Of a stretch of 60,117 nt of DNA, positions 41,793-49,744 are shown piece by piece. This stretch comes from Deltaproteobacteria bacterium. GTDB lineage: Bacteria > Myxococcota_A > Polyangia > Polyangiales > Ga0077539. How positions within the stretch are numbered: the first letter of the stretch is position 1; each line of letters starts with the position of its first letter. The stretch spans positions 1-60,117 of the forward strand of contig JAUXYJ010000051.1 of the NCBI GenBank assembly GCA_030694465.1. Reading direction: 5' to 3'. The notes under the pieces were generated by a model that ran no database searches, was not told where the DNA came from, and saw only the letters and a program-made list of their open reading frames with translations. The position numbers and the translations under genes were made by a program.

Positions 41793-43394
41793 TCACTTGA
41801 CCTTGCGAACCATTGTTGTCGCTTCGTCCCGCAGCGGCGGGGGACGACGGGGCTCGAGGCTCGGGACGCGCGCTTCGAGCGAGCGGGCCACGCTCTGAGC
41901 GAGCTCGGACTCGCCGAGCGCGTTCGGCGCGCAATCTTCGGGCAGAAGTAGCAGGGCGGCGATGAGCGACGCGGCGCTCTCGAAGCGGCGCTTGGGGTCG
42001 ATCTCGGTGAGCTGATAGACGACCTTCGCGAGCGCCTCGGGGACGTGGGGGTTGACCTCGCGTACGTCGGGGACGCGCTCAGTCTGAACGAAATGCATCG
42101 CGACGACAGGCTCCATCTCGAAGACGGGTTTGCCCGTGAGGCACTCGTGCAGGGTGAGCCCGAGCGCGAAGAGGTCCGCACGGCCGTCGACGGTCTTGCG
42201 CGCAGCTTGTTCGGGCGCGAGATAAGAGAGCTTTCCACGAACGGTCTCGTCGTTGTCTGCAGCGTGCGCGATGCCGAAATCCGAGAGCTTCACCTCGCCC
42301 ATCTTGGACAGAAGGACGTTGGGCGGGTTCACATCTCGGTGGACGAGACCCAGCAACTCTCCCTGCTTTTTGAATGCGTGTGTGTACTTGAGCGCCCTGC
42401 CGATCGCCAGGGCGATGACGGCGACCGCGCGGGGGGACATCCCGTTGGGGTGCGCCTTGATGATGCGCTTGAGCGTCACACCGTCGATGAACTCCATCGC
42501 AAGGTACAGCGACCCGTCGTGCGATCCGAGGTCCAAGATCTGCACGATGTTCGGGTGCGCGAGCCACGATCCTAGCTCGGCCTCGGCGCGAAACATCGCG
42601 ACGAACTCGCCGTCTCTGGCGAGCGAAGGGAGCACGCGCTTGATGGCGACGCGCTTCTCGAAGCCGCCTTCGGGCGAGTAGGTCGCGCGAAAAACCTCGG
42701 CCATTCCGCCGGTTCCGATGCGCTCGTGCAGAATGTACTTGCCCATCCAGTCGCGCTCGCGGACCGACGCGAGGGCCTCTTCTGCTTTGCGCGTGAGGTG
42801 CCCGGCGAAGATGGCCGTCACGATCCCCGCGCAAAAGAGCAGAAACGTGCGGGTGAGCATCATCTCGGTGCCCAGCGTCACGAGCGTGTGCGCAGGCAGC
42901 AGCGGTCGCGCGACGAAGAAGTACAACAAGAGGTACTCGGTCGCCGCGATGAAGCCCGCGGCGAGGGCGAGGGGGCGGCTCGTTCGCAGGCCGCTCAGCG
43001 CGACGAGCGAACCCCAGATCGCGAGCGGCGGCGCGGTGAGTGCGTACTCGGCGCTCTGGAGCTTCACGTCGATCACAAAGATTAGCGACGGGATCGAGAC
43101 CTCGAACAGCACGTTTACCCAGGGAATCACCCGGTGATACCAGCCACGCTTCAGCGCCACGCGCAGCGCTGCGTAGTATCCGGTGACCACTGCGAGAAAC
43201 GCGACGAGAAACGCAGAGAGCCTCCAGCCGATCTTCACTGACAGCGCGAGGCACACGACCATGCTTGTCGCGCCCACGGTGCTCATCCAGAGCGCGACCG
43301 AGCTCTCTCGAAGCGGAGCGTCGCGTTGGAGGTACTCGCGGAGAATGAGAGCCGATGTTGTTGGGGTTGGGCTCGCGAAACGTGTCTCGGTCAT
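41793..43394 (-). CDS. Ser/Thr protein kinase with N-terminal membrane domain
   Basis: A 533-residue kinase. Residues 35-200 form about six membrane helices (for example SMVVCLALSVKIG, FLVAFLAVVTGYYAALRVAL, FLLFCAGIVTAIFAGHL), followed by the kinase domain at 220-480: Gly loop IGTGGMAEVF, Lys252 in VAIKRVL, catalytic Asp354 in HRDVNPPNVLL, and DFGIA (Asp372). All residues needed for activity are present. Most bacterial kinases of this kind have the kinase domain first and the membrane helix after it; here the order is reversed, as in a membrane sensor. The C-terminal tail is Pro/Arg-rich. ATG 43394 was chosen; the N-terminal extension to 43562 has no support. The FHA gene next door is a candidate partner. 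Confidence 0.88.
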   Translation of the reverse strand: MTETRFASPTPTTSALILREYLQRDAPLRESSVALWMSTVGATSMVVCLALSVKIGWRLSAFLVAFLAVVTGYYAALRVALKRGWYHRVIPWVNVLFEVSIPSLIFVIDVKLQSAEYALTAPPLAIWGSLVALSGLRTSRPLALAAGFIAATEYLLLYFFVARPLLPAHTLVTLGTEMMLTRTFLLFCAGIVTAIFAGHLTRKAEEALASVRERDWMGKYILHERIGTGGMAEVFRATYSPEGGFEKRVAIKRVLPSLARDGEFVAMFRAEAELGSWLAHPNIVQILDLGSHDGSLYLAMEFIDGVTLKRIIKAHPNGMSPRAVAVIALAIGRALKYTHAFKKQGELLGLVHRDVNPPNVLLSKMGEVKLSDFGIAHAADNDETVRGKLSYLAPEQAARKTVDGRADLFALGLTLHECLTGKPVFEMEPVVAMHFVQTERVPDVREVNPHVPEALAKVVYQLTEIDPKRRFESAASLIAALLLLPEDCAPNALGESELAQSVARSLEARVPSLEPRRPPPLRDEATTMVRKVK

Positions 43395-43627
43395 GAAGAG
43401 GGTCTCAGTGGAGGCGGCGGAGGATGCCACAACCCGTACGGGCCTTCGCCTGCTGTTTCGAAGGAGAACGCGGAGAAGCGAGTGCGCGATCCCGAGCGCA
43501 AGTTGGCGCACACGGCCAAGCGTCTCAACGAAGCATCGCTCAGGCTGTGACTTAGGGCGCACGGCGCTCAGAGGCTACGAAGCGCTACGGAATCTCCACA
43601 CGAACGCACGCTCGCGGGTCCGTCTCT

Positions 43628-43800
43628 TTGGACTTCGAAGATCCCCGTGCAGGACCCAACACCAACCTCGCCAACGCGCTCAGAGACCATGGTTCTTGGA
43701 TGCGCTCTCAGCCCTTTTGGGCGAGGTGCGCGAAGAGCAGAACTCTGAGCTCGCGGGGGGCTCGCGGAGAGACCTCTTCAAGCGCCATCTACTTGCATCC
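43628..43800 (+). other. coding-like remnant before an R1 copy
   Basis: One frame gives DFEDPRAGPNTNLANALRDH from 43631; another, later, gives FLDALSALLGEVREEQNSEL and then SRRDLFKRHLLASES. Both look like real protein and would join by one frameshift. The sequence stops at the R1 terminus near 43806. This may be another gene piece cut by R1; its family is unknown. Confidence 0.3.
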
Positions 43801-43805
43801 GAATC

Positions 43806-43945
43806 AACACAGAATCGCCTGTGAAAACACAGGAGAACGCGCGGTGCAACGGGGGTGCCGAACGCGGCGCGGTCGCAACGGGCCATCGAGTCACCCTCAA
43901 CCGACGCGTGCTTGACCGACCGCTGTCGGGAGGTCCTCTCCGATC
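43806..43945 (-). repeat. dispersed repeat R1, reverse orientation
   Basis: Starts ACACAGAATCGCCTGTGAAA and continues with ACGCGCGGTGCAACGGGGGT; ends in GCTTGACCGACCGCTGTCGG followed by GAGGTCCTC, the reversed left end. The remainder of 43395-44029 has no supportable gene. Confidence 0.8.
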
Positions 43946-44029
43946 GGATCCGCGTCGTCCGACCGTCCGTTGACCGCGCGCAAATTTTCTCGGAACCCCG
44001 GCGCGTGCGCGCTGTCATCACTCGCCACG

Positions 44030-45487
44030 ATGCGAATGAACGACGACATCCGCTACGTTTTGCACCGTCGAACCGAGGTTGAGCCCTGCGATCTCGACGC
44101 CGCGCGTGGTGAGCTCGTCGAGGTCGTCCTGCGCTGGGGAGCGCAGATCCTGTTTGTCAGGCACCTCGGCGCCAACGAGCGCTTTGTCGTCAGCGCAGAC
44201 CCTGCGGATCGTGCGGCGGATGTCTTCGTCGATGGCGAATCGCTGTTCGGTGCAGAGACGCTCACAACGTCGCGTTCGTGGACCTGTGTTCAGCAGTCCC
44301 GCGGCGCGTGGTGGATCTGCCCGACGCCGGTCTCAGCGGGCGAGGCGTTCGCGCTGGCGTCGCATGCGACGGTGGCGCTCGGAGCGCTCGATCTCGTCGT
44401 GCGCAAGGTGGCGGCGCCGCGTGCCGTTGTGCAGCGCCGCAAGATCGATCGCACGTTTGCAAAAGCGCTCCTGAGCGTGACGATCGTCGCCAGTGCGCTG
44501 GGCACAGCGACCGTGGTGACGGATCACCCCTTTCACCCGATGCTCGCGAACGAAGCACAGAGCGATCGGTACCAGTGGATCTCGCACAGGCTCGCCAGGT
44601 CGTCACGGGCGCCGGACGCGCACAGCATCGACGCGCGGGGCAGCGACACGCGCGGCGCGCGAGGTGAAGACGACGAGCCGGCTCCGGGCGCTGCCAACGC
44701 CCGGCCGAGCCATGCGCGAACGAATGCCCGGCGGGCGCGTGGTGATATGTCCGAGAGTCACCGGCCGCGTGTGTCCAGCCGCGAGGCGGTCGCGTCGCGT
44801 GGAATCTTTGCGGCGCTGGGCGCCTTTCGTCCTGGGCGCTTTGACACCGCGTTCGACGCCCTCCGCGCGCCCAACGACAGCGTCGTGGGGACGTCGTCCC
44901 TGGGCGAGACGATCGCGGACTCGTTTGGCTTCGGCGGTCTTGGCGGCGGGGTCGCCTCGCACGGCCGTGGTGAAGAGAGCATCAGCGCGTGCGGTTGTGA
45001 CGGCTCGATCGGGTTCGGCACCTACGGTTTCGCGAACTTCGGCGCCGGCGCGTACGGAGAGCGAATGTCGCCCGCTGCCAGCGCGGGTGCTCGTCTGCGT
45101 GACCGCGCGACAGGTGGGCCATCGGTTCGCACGAGCGGCCATCTGCGCGTATGCGGTCGACCTGCCGAGAGCCTGGAGACGTGCGCGCCCAGCGCAGACA
45201 ACGGGCGGTCACCGGACAGCATTCGCCGGGTCGTGCAGCAACACCTCGGAGAGATCCGGCACTGCTTCGAGCAAGCGCTCGTGCGCAACGCCTCCGCTGC
45301 CGGGCGCGTCGCGGTGCGTTTTGTCATCGACCCAAACGGCGCGGTGCTCGGCGCAATGATTGACTCGAACGACATGGGCGACGCGCTGCTCGGCCGCTGC
45401 GCGAGTGACGCGTTTCGGCGGTGGACCTTTGCCCCAGCGTCGTCGGTCGTGACCGTCACCTACCCCCTCATGATGCGAGCCGAGTAG
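44030..45487 (+). CDS. AgmX/PglI C-terminal domain protein
   Basis: A 485-residue protein. The first 140 residues are beta-rich and resemble the N-terminal FHA-like domain of AgmX-type proteins (ELVEVVLRWGAQILFVRHLG, RAADVFVDGESLFGAETLTT). One membrane helix follows at about 150-170 (LLSVTIVASALGTATVVT), then a long Ala/Arg/Gly-rich periplasmic linker with a Gly-rich stretch (FGFGGLGGGVASHGRGEESI). The last 95 residues are the AgmX/PglI C-terminal domain: QQHLGEIRHCFEQALVRNAS, GRVAVRFVIDPNGAVLGAMI and CASDAFRRWTFAP. AgmX was found among genes for adventurous gliding in Myxococcus xanthus; here the role is open. ATG 44030 or 44036 can start it. Confidence 0.82.
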   Translation: MRMNDDIRYVLHRRTEVEPCDLDAARGELVEVVLRWGAQILFVRHLGANERFVVSADPADRAADVFVDGESLFGAETLTTSRSWTCVQQSRGAWWICPTPVSAGEAFALASHATVALGALDLVVRKVAAPRAVVQRRKIDRTFAKALLSVTIVASALGTATVVTDHPFHPMLANEAQSDRYQWISHRLARSSRAPDAHSIDARGSDTRGARGEDDEPAPGAANARPSHARTNARRARGDMSESHRPRVSSREAVASRGIFAALGAFRPGRFDTAFDALRAPNDSVVGTSSLGETIADSFGFGGLGGGVASHGRGEESISACGCDGSIGFGTYGFANFGAGAYGERMSPAASAGARLRDRATGGPSVRTSGHLRVCGRPAESLETCAPSADNGRSPDSIRRVVQQHLGEIRHCFEQALVRNASAAGRVAVRFVIDPNGAVLGAMIDSNDMGDALLGRCASDAFRRWTFAPASSVVTVTYPLMMRAE

Positions 45488-45510
45488 TCGCGGCGATGTT
45501 CATCGATCGC

Positions 45511-45535
45511 CAACACAGGATCGCCTGTGAACGAT
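45511..45535 (-). repeat. dispersed repeat R1, terminus only
   Basis: Only the terminal hairpin CACAGGATCGCCTGTG is left, flanked by AACACAGG on the outside. It lies 25 bp after the stop codon of the AgmX-type gene. The rest of the gap to 45674 is without recognisable content. Confidence 0.7.
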
Positions 45536-45673
45536 GGCGTCCACGTGCATGCGCCGAGCGGCGCGCTCACGTTCTACGCGCCCCACTGAACGCGACGCGC
45601 GCGCTCGCTCGAGAACCGCAGGGATCCTCGGCAGCCCTGTGCCTGTCGCAGTGCGGGTATTCTCACCGCGGTC

Positions 45674-47146
45674 ATGATCACCCAAATCGAACGCAGCCCT
45701 TCGGGGCGCGCACGCTGCCGAAGGTGCAACGAGCCGATCGCGAAGGGGGCTGTGCGCGCGGTCTTCAACGGCACAGTGATGGGCGTCGAGGCGAGCGAAT
45801 CTTTTCTGCATTTTCGCTGCGCAATCGACGTCGATGCGGTCAGCACAGAGGCCGCGCTAGCCCTCTTTGACGAGCCTTTCGACGAGCGCGCGGAGCTGAC
45901 CGACGTGCTGCGACAACGGACGCGCGCGATCGCAGAATGCAAAAAGCCCGTGGCCGAGCGAGACCCCGAGCGCATGCGCGTAGAGGGCGCGCGAGACCCG
46001 AGCGGCCGCCCACGGGTGCGTGTGCTTCTCGCAGGCAGCGCGTTCTCGTGGGGAACCCTTCCGTCCTTCGAGCTGGACCGCGTGACCAAAGACCGCACGT
46101 TTCGGTCGAGCAAGCGCGAGTACCAGTTTGTCGTTCAGTACACGGGCATCGCCGACGCAGACGAAGACCCGTCGCAGCCCGTGATCGCCGCGGTGTTTGC
46201 TCCCTTCGCCGGCGCAAAAGTGATGAACAATCAGCGTCTGAAGCTCACGTCGTGGCGTGATCGAGCGTTGCCCACGCCGCTGCTTTGGGTGTTTACGCGC
46301 GCCGCGCAGACAGCGCCAAAAGACGAGCAAATTCAGGGATTGCGCGCGCTGTTGGACGACGTCGGCTACGTCGGCGACGAAGCGACCGTGTGTGTGGCGC
46401 GTGGGGTCAACGGCAGCACCCTCGCGGCGTTGGCCGCGGCGCTGGACGAGTCGGTCGAGACGATCACTCCACCCAAAGTAGACGCCCGCCCCAGCGACCT
46501 CAAGCTCGCGGCGAAGATCGAAGCGCTCGTCGCGGACCGCGCAGAGAGCAACGCGCGCCAAGCGCTCACACACGGCCTGCTCGCCGTGCGCCTTGCGAAG
46601 AAAAATGGCGCGATCGCAGCCAGCGTCCTTCCGCACCTGGATTTGCGAAAGCTCTCGCCCGCGGGCCGTGATGCGCTCGGTCGCGCAGCGGTCTCTGCGC
46701 TCGCGATGGACAACTGCCTCGACGAAGCGATCGCGCTGCTCACGCTGACGTTGGCGAAGTCCGAGGACCCTGAGCCTCTCGTCGCCAGCGCGACCGCGCC
46801 CATCCTCGCGGCGCTCACGCGCCTGCTCGCGAAGCCGTCGAAGACCCTCTCGGATCACAGGCTCAAGGACCCCAAGCGCTTGAAAGCGCTGACGTCCCTC
46901 GCGTGTGCCCATCAAATCAAAGGGCGCACCGCGCCGCTGCTCGTCGCGATCGCCGACGGGCGCGCAGATCGATCCCTGACCACGCTCGCGACCGCCCTGC
47001 TCGCTGCCAAAGCGCCGCGCGCAGAAGAGCGCTTGCTGCGCTGGATCGACGGTCTCGCCGAGGGCGACCCGCGGGTGACGCTGTTGGCCGCGACGCGACG
47101 CACCCTGATGACGCGCGCGAAGCGTCGTGCGGCCAAGCGCGCGTAG
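45674..47146 (+). CDS. family member C: zinc-finger protein with degenerate EF-Tu-like region
   Basis: A 490-residue relative of members A, B and D. Zinc ligands Cys15, Cys18, His46 and Cys49 (CX2CX27HX2C; RCRRCNEPIAKGAVRAVFNG) fit the PARP-type finger including the IxKGxxR phrase after the first Cys pair. The core has GRPRVRVLLAGSAFS, FRSSKREYQFVVQY, DPSQPVIAAVF, ALPTPLLWVFT and DDVGYVGDEATVCVARGVNG, again like the end of an EF-Tu G domain but without P-loop or NKxD (VFTRAAQT). The C-terminal 220 residues are helical repeats (VRLAKKNGAIAASVLPHLDL, LATALLAAKAPRAEERLLRW) and end in a basic tail (TRAKRRAAKRA). Likely cytoplasmic or nucleoid-associated; function unknown. Confidence 0.85.
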   Translation: MITQIERSPSGRARCRRCNEPIAKGAVRAVFNGTVMGVEASESFLHFRCAIDVDAVSTEAALALFDEPFDERAELTDVLRQRTRAIAECKKPVAERDPERMRVEGARDPSGRPRVRVLLAGSAFSWGTLPSFELDRVTKDRTFRSSKREYQFVVQYTGIADADEDPSQPVIAAVFAPFAGAKVMNNQRLKLTSWRDRALPTPLLWVFTRAAQTAPKDEQIQGLRALLDDVGYVGDEATVCVARGVNGSTLAALAAALDESVETITPPKVDARPSDLKLAAKIEALVADRAESNARQALTHGLLAVRLAKKNGAIAASVLPHLDLRKLSPAGRDALGRAAVSALAMDNCLDEAIALLTLTLAKSEDPEPLVASATAPILAALTRLLAKPSKTLSDHRLKDPKRLKALTSLACAHQIKGRTAPLLVAIADGRADRSLTTLATALLAAKAPRAEERLLRWIDGLAEGDPRVTLLAATRRTLMTRAKRRAAKRA

Positions 47147-47198
47147 CGACGACCAGACCGTGCGTCGGTCCGGTGCTGCGCCCCCGTCGCGCGAGCGC

Positions 47199-47903
47199 TC
47201 ACTGGACGATGCCGACGATGTTGCGGGTTTGTCTGGCGATTTCGACGGCGGTCTTGAGCTCTTCGAAGAGCTTTCGTGTGTCGTAAAGCCCGATGAGCAT
47301 CAGTCGGTGGTTCTGCTCTTCGTGGGTCAGGACGGCGATCTGCCCGATCCCGAGGATCTTCTCGGGCAGCGACTGCGAGAACTCCAAGTCTCGCACGCGC
47401 CACAATTCAAGCGTGTCGATGCGGGTGGTGAGCAGACCCGACTCGACGTCGATGCGTCGCGTCGAGATTTGATAGCGCGTCGAGCGCCGCCGCAGCTCCG
47501 TCACCGCGCCGAGCACCAGTGCGGACAAGAGCGCGACCGCAGCGGCGATGGCGACTCCCACCCACCACGAAGACTCTGACGACGCCGCGGCGAAAGCCCC
47601 CAGACCCAGCGCGGCCACGGCGAGCGTGAGGCTGAGCAGGTAGCGGCTGAGGTACGCCTTTCGCGAGGGGCTACCGCCGTAGATCGGCCGCGCTCCCTGG
47701 ATGGCGAGCTCGGCCTGCCCCGCAGGAGCGCCAGCGCGGGTCACGGCGGGCGCTGCATACGCGACGGGGGCTGCACCCCCAACGGGCGAGCCGCCCGCGA
47801 CAGGCGAGGCGCTCGCGAGGGCGCCGTTGAGCATCTCGCCGCAGAAGCGACACTTGATCGCAGCGTCTTGAATCTCTTCGGCACAGAACGGACAGCGCTT
47901 CAT
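47199..47903 (-). CDS. zinc-ribbon protein with bacterial PH domain
   Basis: A 234-residue membrane protein. It begins with a zinc ribbon, CPFCAEEIQDAAIKCRFCGE (Cys4, Cys7, Cys18, Cys21), followed by an Ala/Gly/Pro linker. Two membrane helices lie at about 92-110 and 112-132. The C-terminal 95 residues form a bPH2-type (DUF304/YdbS-like) domain: RYQISTRRIDVESGLLTTRI, DTLELWRVRDLEFSQSLPEK and LGIGQIAVLTHE. PH-type domains of this kind sit on the cytoplasmic face and are of unknown function. It runs convergent to the gene of member C, with only 52 bp between the stops. Confidence 0.88.
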   Translation of the reverse strand: MKRCPFCAEEIQDAAIKCRFCGEMLNGALASASPVAGGSPVGGAAPVAYAAPAVTRAGAPAGQAELAIQGARPIYGGSPSRKAYLSRYLLSLTLAVAALGLGAFAAASSESSWWVGVAIAAAVALLSALVLGAVTELRRRSTRYQISTRRIDVESGLLTTRIDTLELWRVRDLEFSQSLPEKILGIGQIAVLTHEEQNHRLMLIGLYDTRKLFEELKTAVEIARQTRNIVGIVQ

Positions 47904-48101
47904 TGCAGCGTCGGATACTAGACTACGAACGTCAGGCGGTCGTTGCTGCGTTCACCGCGAGAAGCGCGAATTGCGTCGCGCGCGAGGCGCGGGTCATGGG
48001 CTGCACGCTCTGTGCGGACGTGCACGGAAGCGCGGCGTACATCCTGTTCGACGCGAGCGGGACGTCTGCCTCCATGTGGCGACCTGCGATAGGCTGTCGT
48101 T

Positions 48102-48387
48102 CGTGCAAACCTCCAAAGCGATGACGCTCTGCTTGTTGGTGTTTCTCGGAGGGTGCGGCGCGCAGTCGTCTGCTTCGGGCGCGACTCAGCCCACCACGAC
48201 CGTGTCCATGGTCACACGACGCGCAGAGAAGCGAGCGCGATGCCGGGCGTCGCGAGGGGGGTTCAGCGTTGGGGATCATGGCCGAACGAATGCTCGGCGT
48301 TGCGTGAGGGGCCATCCTCGGAGCCGCGAGCATCGCGGCGCGATTCGACAGCGAACCCTGGATGCGTCGAGCGCAGCCGATACGTAG
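48102..48387 (+). pseudogene. short lipoprotein gene, probably frameshifted
   Basis: From GTG 48102 (or ATG 48121) the frame reads MTLCLLVFLGGCGAQSSASG, a good signal peptide with lipobox LGGC. After about 30 residues (TTTVSMVTRRAEKR) the sequence turns into Arg-rich text unlike the neighbours, while another frame looks better (SWPNECSALREGPSSEP). I read it as a lipoprotein gene with a frameshift, or a very short lipoprotein of 94 residues. Nothing else is supportable in 47904-48457. Confidence 0.35.
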
Positions 48388-48457
48388 GGCGCACGATCCG
48401 GGTTTCTCGTGGTATTTTCCGGTGAAGCGCAGTGAAGCGAAAGCGCACGCCGACGTC

Positions 48458-48991
48458 ATGAAGGAGCTCCTCCGCGCCGCCCGCTCGGCCTTCGCTCCGA
48501 TCCTCGCGCCGCGAAGCGTTGAGAAGGGCGCACGCATCCTAGAGCCCGGTGAGCGCTCGACGCGCTTGTACCTGGTGACATCAGGGCTCCTCCGCTCGTT
48601 TCACGTGGTCGAGTCAAGGGAGATCGACGCGCACTACGCGCTCGAAGACGGCGTCGTCGGGGCGATCGACAGCATCGTCCACGGCAGAGAGTCGCGGTAC
48701 GGCATCGACGCCCTCGAAGACACCGAGTGCTTCGTGCTCGACAGCGTCGAGATGGAAGCATTTCTCGCGGACCACCCCGAACACGAGCGACTGGTTCGAA
48801 AGATCAGCCAGCACCTGTACGCAGAGCTCGTCGAGCGCTTCGAAGGGATGCTCTTCTTGTCTGCCAACGATCGCTACGAGCACCTGCTCGCGCGCTTTCC
48901 CGGCATCACCCAGCGCGTCGGCCTGGGCCACATCGCTTCGTACCTCGGCATGACGCAGGAGACTCTCAGCCGCGTCCGTAGTCGTCGCTGA
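48458..48991 (+). CDS. Crp/Fnr-family transcription regulator
   Basis: A 177-residue regulator (GTG 48422 is an alternative, 12 residues longer). The cyclic-nucleotide-binding-type beta roll is at about 15-120: ILEPGERSTRLYLVTSGLLR, ALEDGVVGAIDSIVHGRESR. A long dimer helix follows (HPEHERLVRKISQHLYAELV) and then the winged helix with recognition segment VGLGHIASYLGMTQETLSRV. There are no N-terminal FNR-type cysteines, so it should not carry an Fe-S cluster; the ligand is unknown. The PGE...RxxxR cAMP signature is not complete. The protein ends soon after the recognition helix (RSRR), a little earlier than usual. An FNR-like palindrome begins 3 bp after the stop codon. Confidence 0.88.
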   Translation: MKELLRAARSAFAPILAPRSVEKGARILEPGERSTRLYLVTSGLLRSFHVVESREIDAHYALEDGVVGAIDSIVHGRESRYGIDALEDTECFVLDSVEMEAFLADHPEHERLVRKISQHLYAELVERFEGMLFLSANDRYEHLLARFPGITQRVGLGHIASYLGMTQETLSRVRSRR

Positions 48992-48993
48992 TT

Positions 48994-49007
48994 TTGACGC
49001 ACGTCAA
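48994..49007. promoter_or_regulatory. FNR/Dnr-like operator palindrome
   Basis: TTGACGCACGTCAA is a near-perfect palindrome with the TTGAN-N4-NTCAA form of Crp/Fnr-family operators. It lies between the regulator gene and the membrane protein gene, 41 bp before the latter's ATG, a spacing consistent with control of that gene by the adjacent regulator. Confidence 0.6.
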
Positions 49008-49048
49008 GGCGCAGCCGCCGGCCAGCACCTACGGTGACGCGACCTCCC

Positions 49049-49447
49049 ATGAAGTCAATCCGATTGATCCTCGCACCGCTGACCGTCGAGCGACTGTTCT
49101 TGCTCGACGGACTCGGTGCTGTCGTCACCGCCGTCCTGCTCGGAACGCTCCTGACCACGTTCGAGCCCTGGTTCGGAATGCCGAAACACATTCTCCTCCC
49201 GCTCTCGGTCGTCGCAGCGTGCTTCGCCGTGTACTCGCTGACATGTCGTGTTCGCGCTGCGGGCGCCCCATGGCTGCTCGGCATCGCCGCCGCAAACGCG
49301 TTGTACTGCGTGTGCACGTTGAGCCTGGTGTTTTGGCTCCGCAGCTCGTTGACCTGGCTCGGCGTGGCCTACTTCGTGGGCGAAATCGCAGTGATCTCGA
49401 CGCTGGTGATCGTCGAGTTGAGCGTCGCGCGCAGAGGGCCAAGGTGA
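49049..49447 (+). CDS. small four-helix membrane protein
   Basis: A 132-residue inner-membrane protein with four hydrophobic helices (LFLLDGLGAVVTAVLLGTLL, HILLPLSVVAACFAVYSLTC, APWLLGIAAANALYCVCTLS, YFVGEIAVISTLVIVELSVA). No charged active site is visible, but Cys residues occur in helices 2 and 3. I do not recognise the family. ATG 49049 starts closest to the first helix. The FNR-like palindrome upstream suggests regulation by the Crp/Fnr protein encoded just before it, so it may respond to redox or nitrosative stress; that is an inference. Confidence 0.72.
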   Translation: MKSIRLILAPLTVERLFLLDGLGAVVTAVLLGTLLTTFEPWFGMPKHILLPLSVVAACFAVYSLTCRVRAAGAPWLLGIAAANALYCVCTLSLVFWLRSSLTWLGVAYFVGEIAVISTLVIVELSVARRGPR

Positions 49448-49469
49448 GGCGCAGGCATGGTGATCTTGA

Positions 49470-49744
49470 ATGCGTGCTCATTCGATCCGCAACGAAACCG
49501 TCGTCTCCGGTTCGATGGTCCCGCTGCAAGATCCCCACGCCTGCGTGCTCTGGAGCCTCGCGATGCGCTGCAAGCTCCACACGATGGCCGCGTGCGACCT
49601 GCGAACGATCGCGCGCAGCGTAGAAACCATCACACGGCAATCGCGTGCGACGTTTAGCCTGCGAATTCGCGTAGAAAGTACCTGTGTCTGCTCGACAAGT
49701 CCGAGCCCTCGCCGCGCATCTCCCTTGCCGGCACGATCCGCCAC
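49470..49744 (+). other. remnant upstream of family member D with duplicated 37-bp fragment
   Basis: A 92-codon frame from ATG 49470 (RNETVVSGSMVPLQDPHACV, LWSLAMRCKLHTMAACDLRT) occupies the place of the zinc finger in members A-C. LHTMAACDL could be a degraded form of the YHPMCAADV/LHFRCAIDV segment in B and C, but the Cys spacing is wrong and the frame is not that of D. Bases 49546-49582 match 8530-8566. Probably a decayed or frameshifted N-terminal region. Confidence 0.35.
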
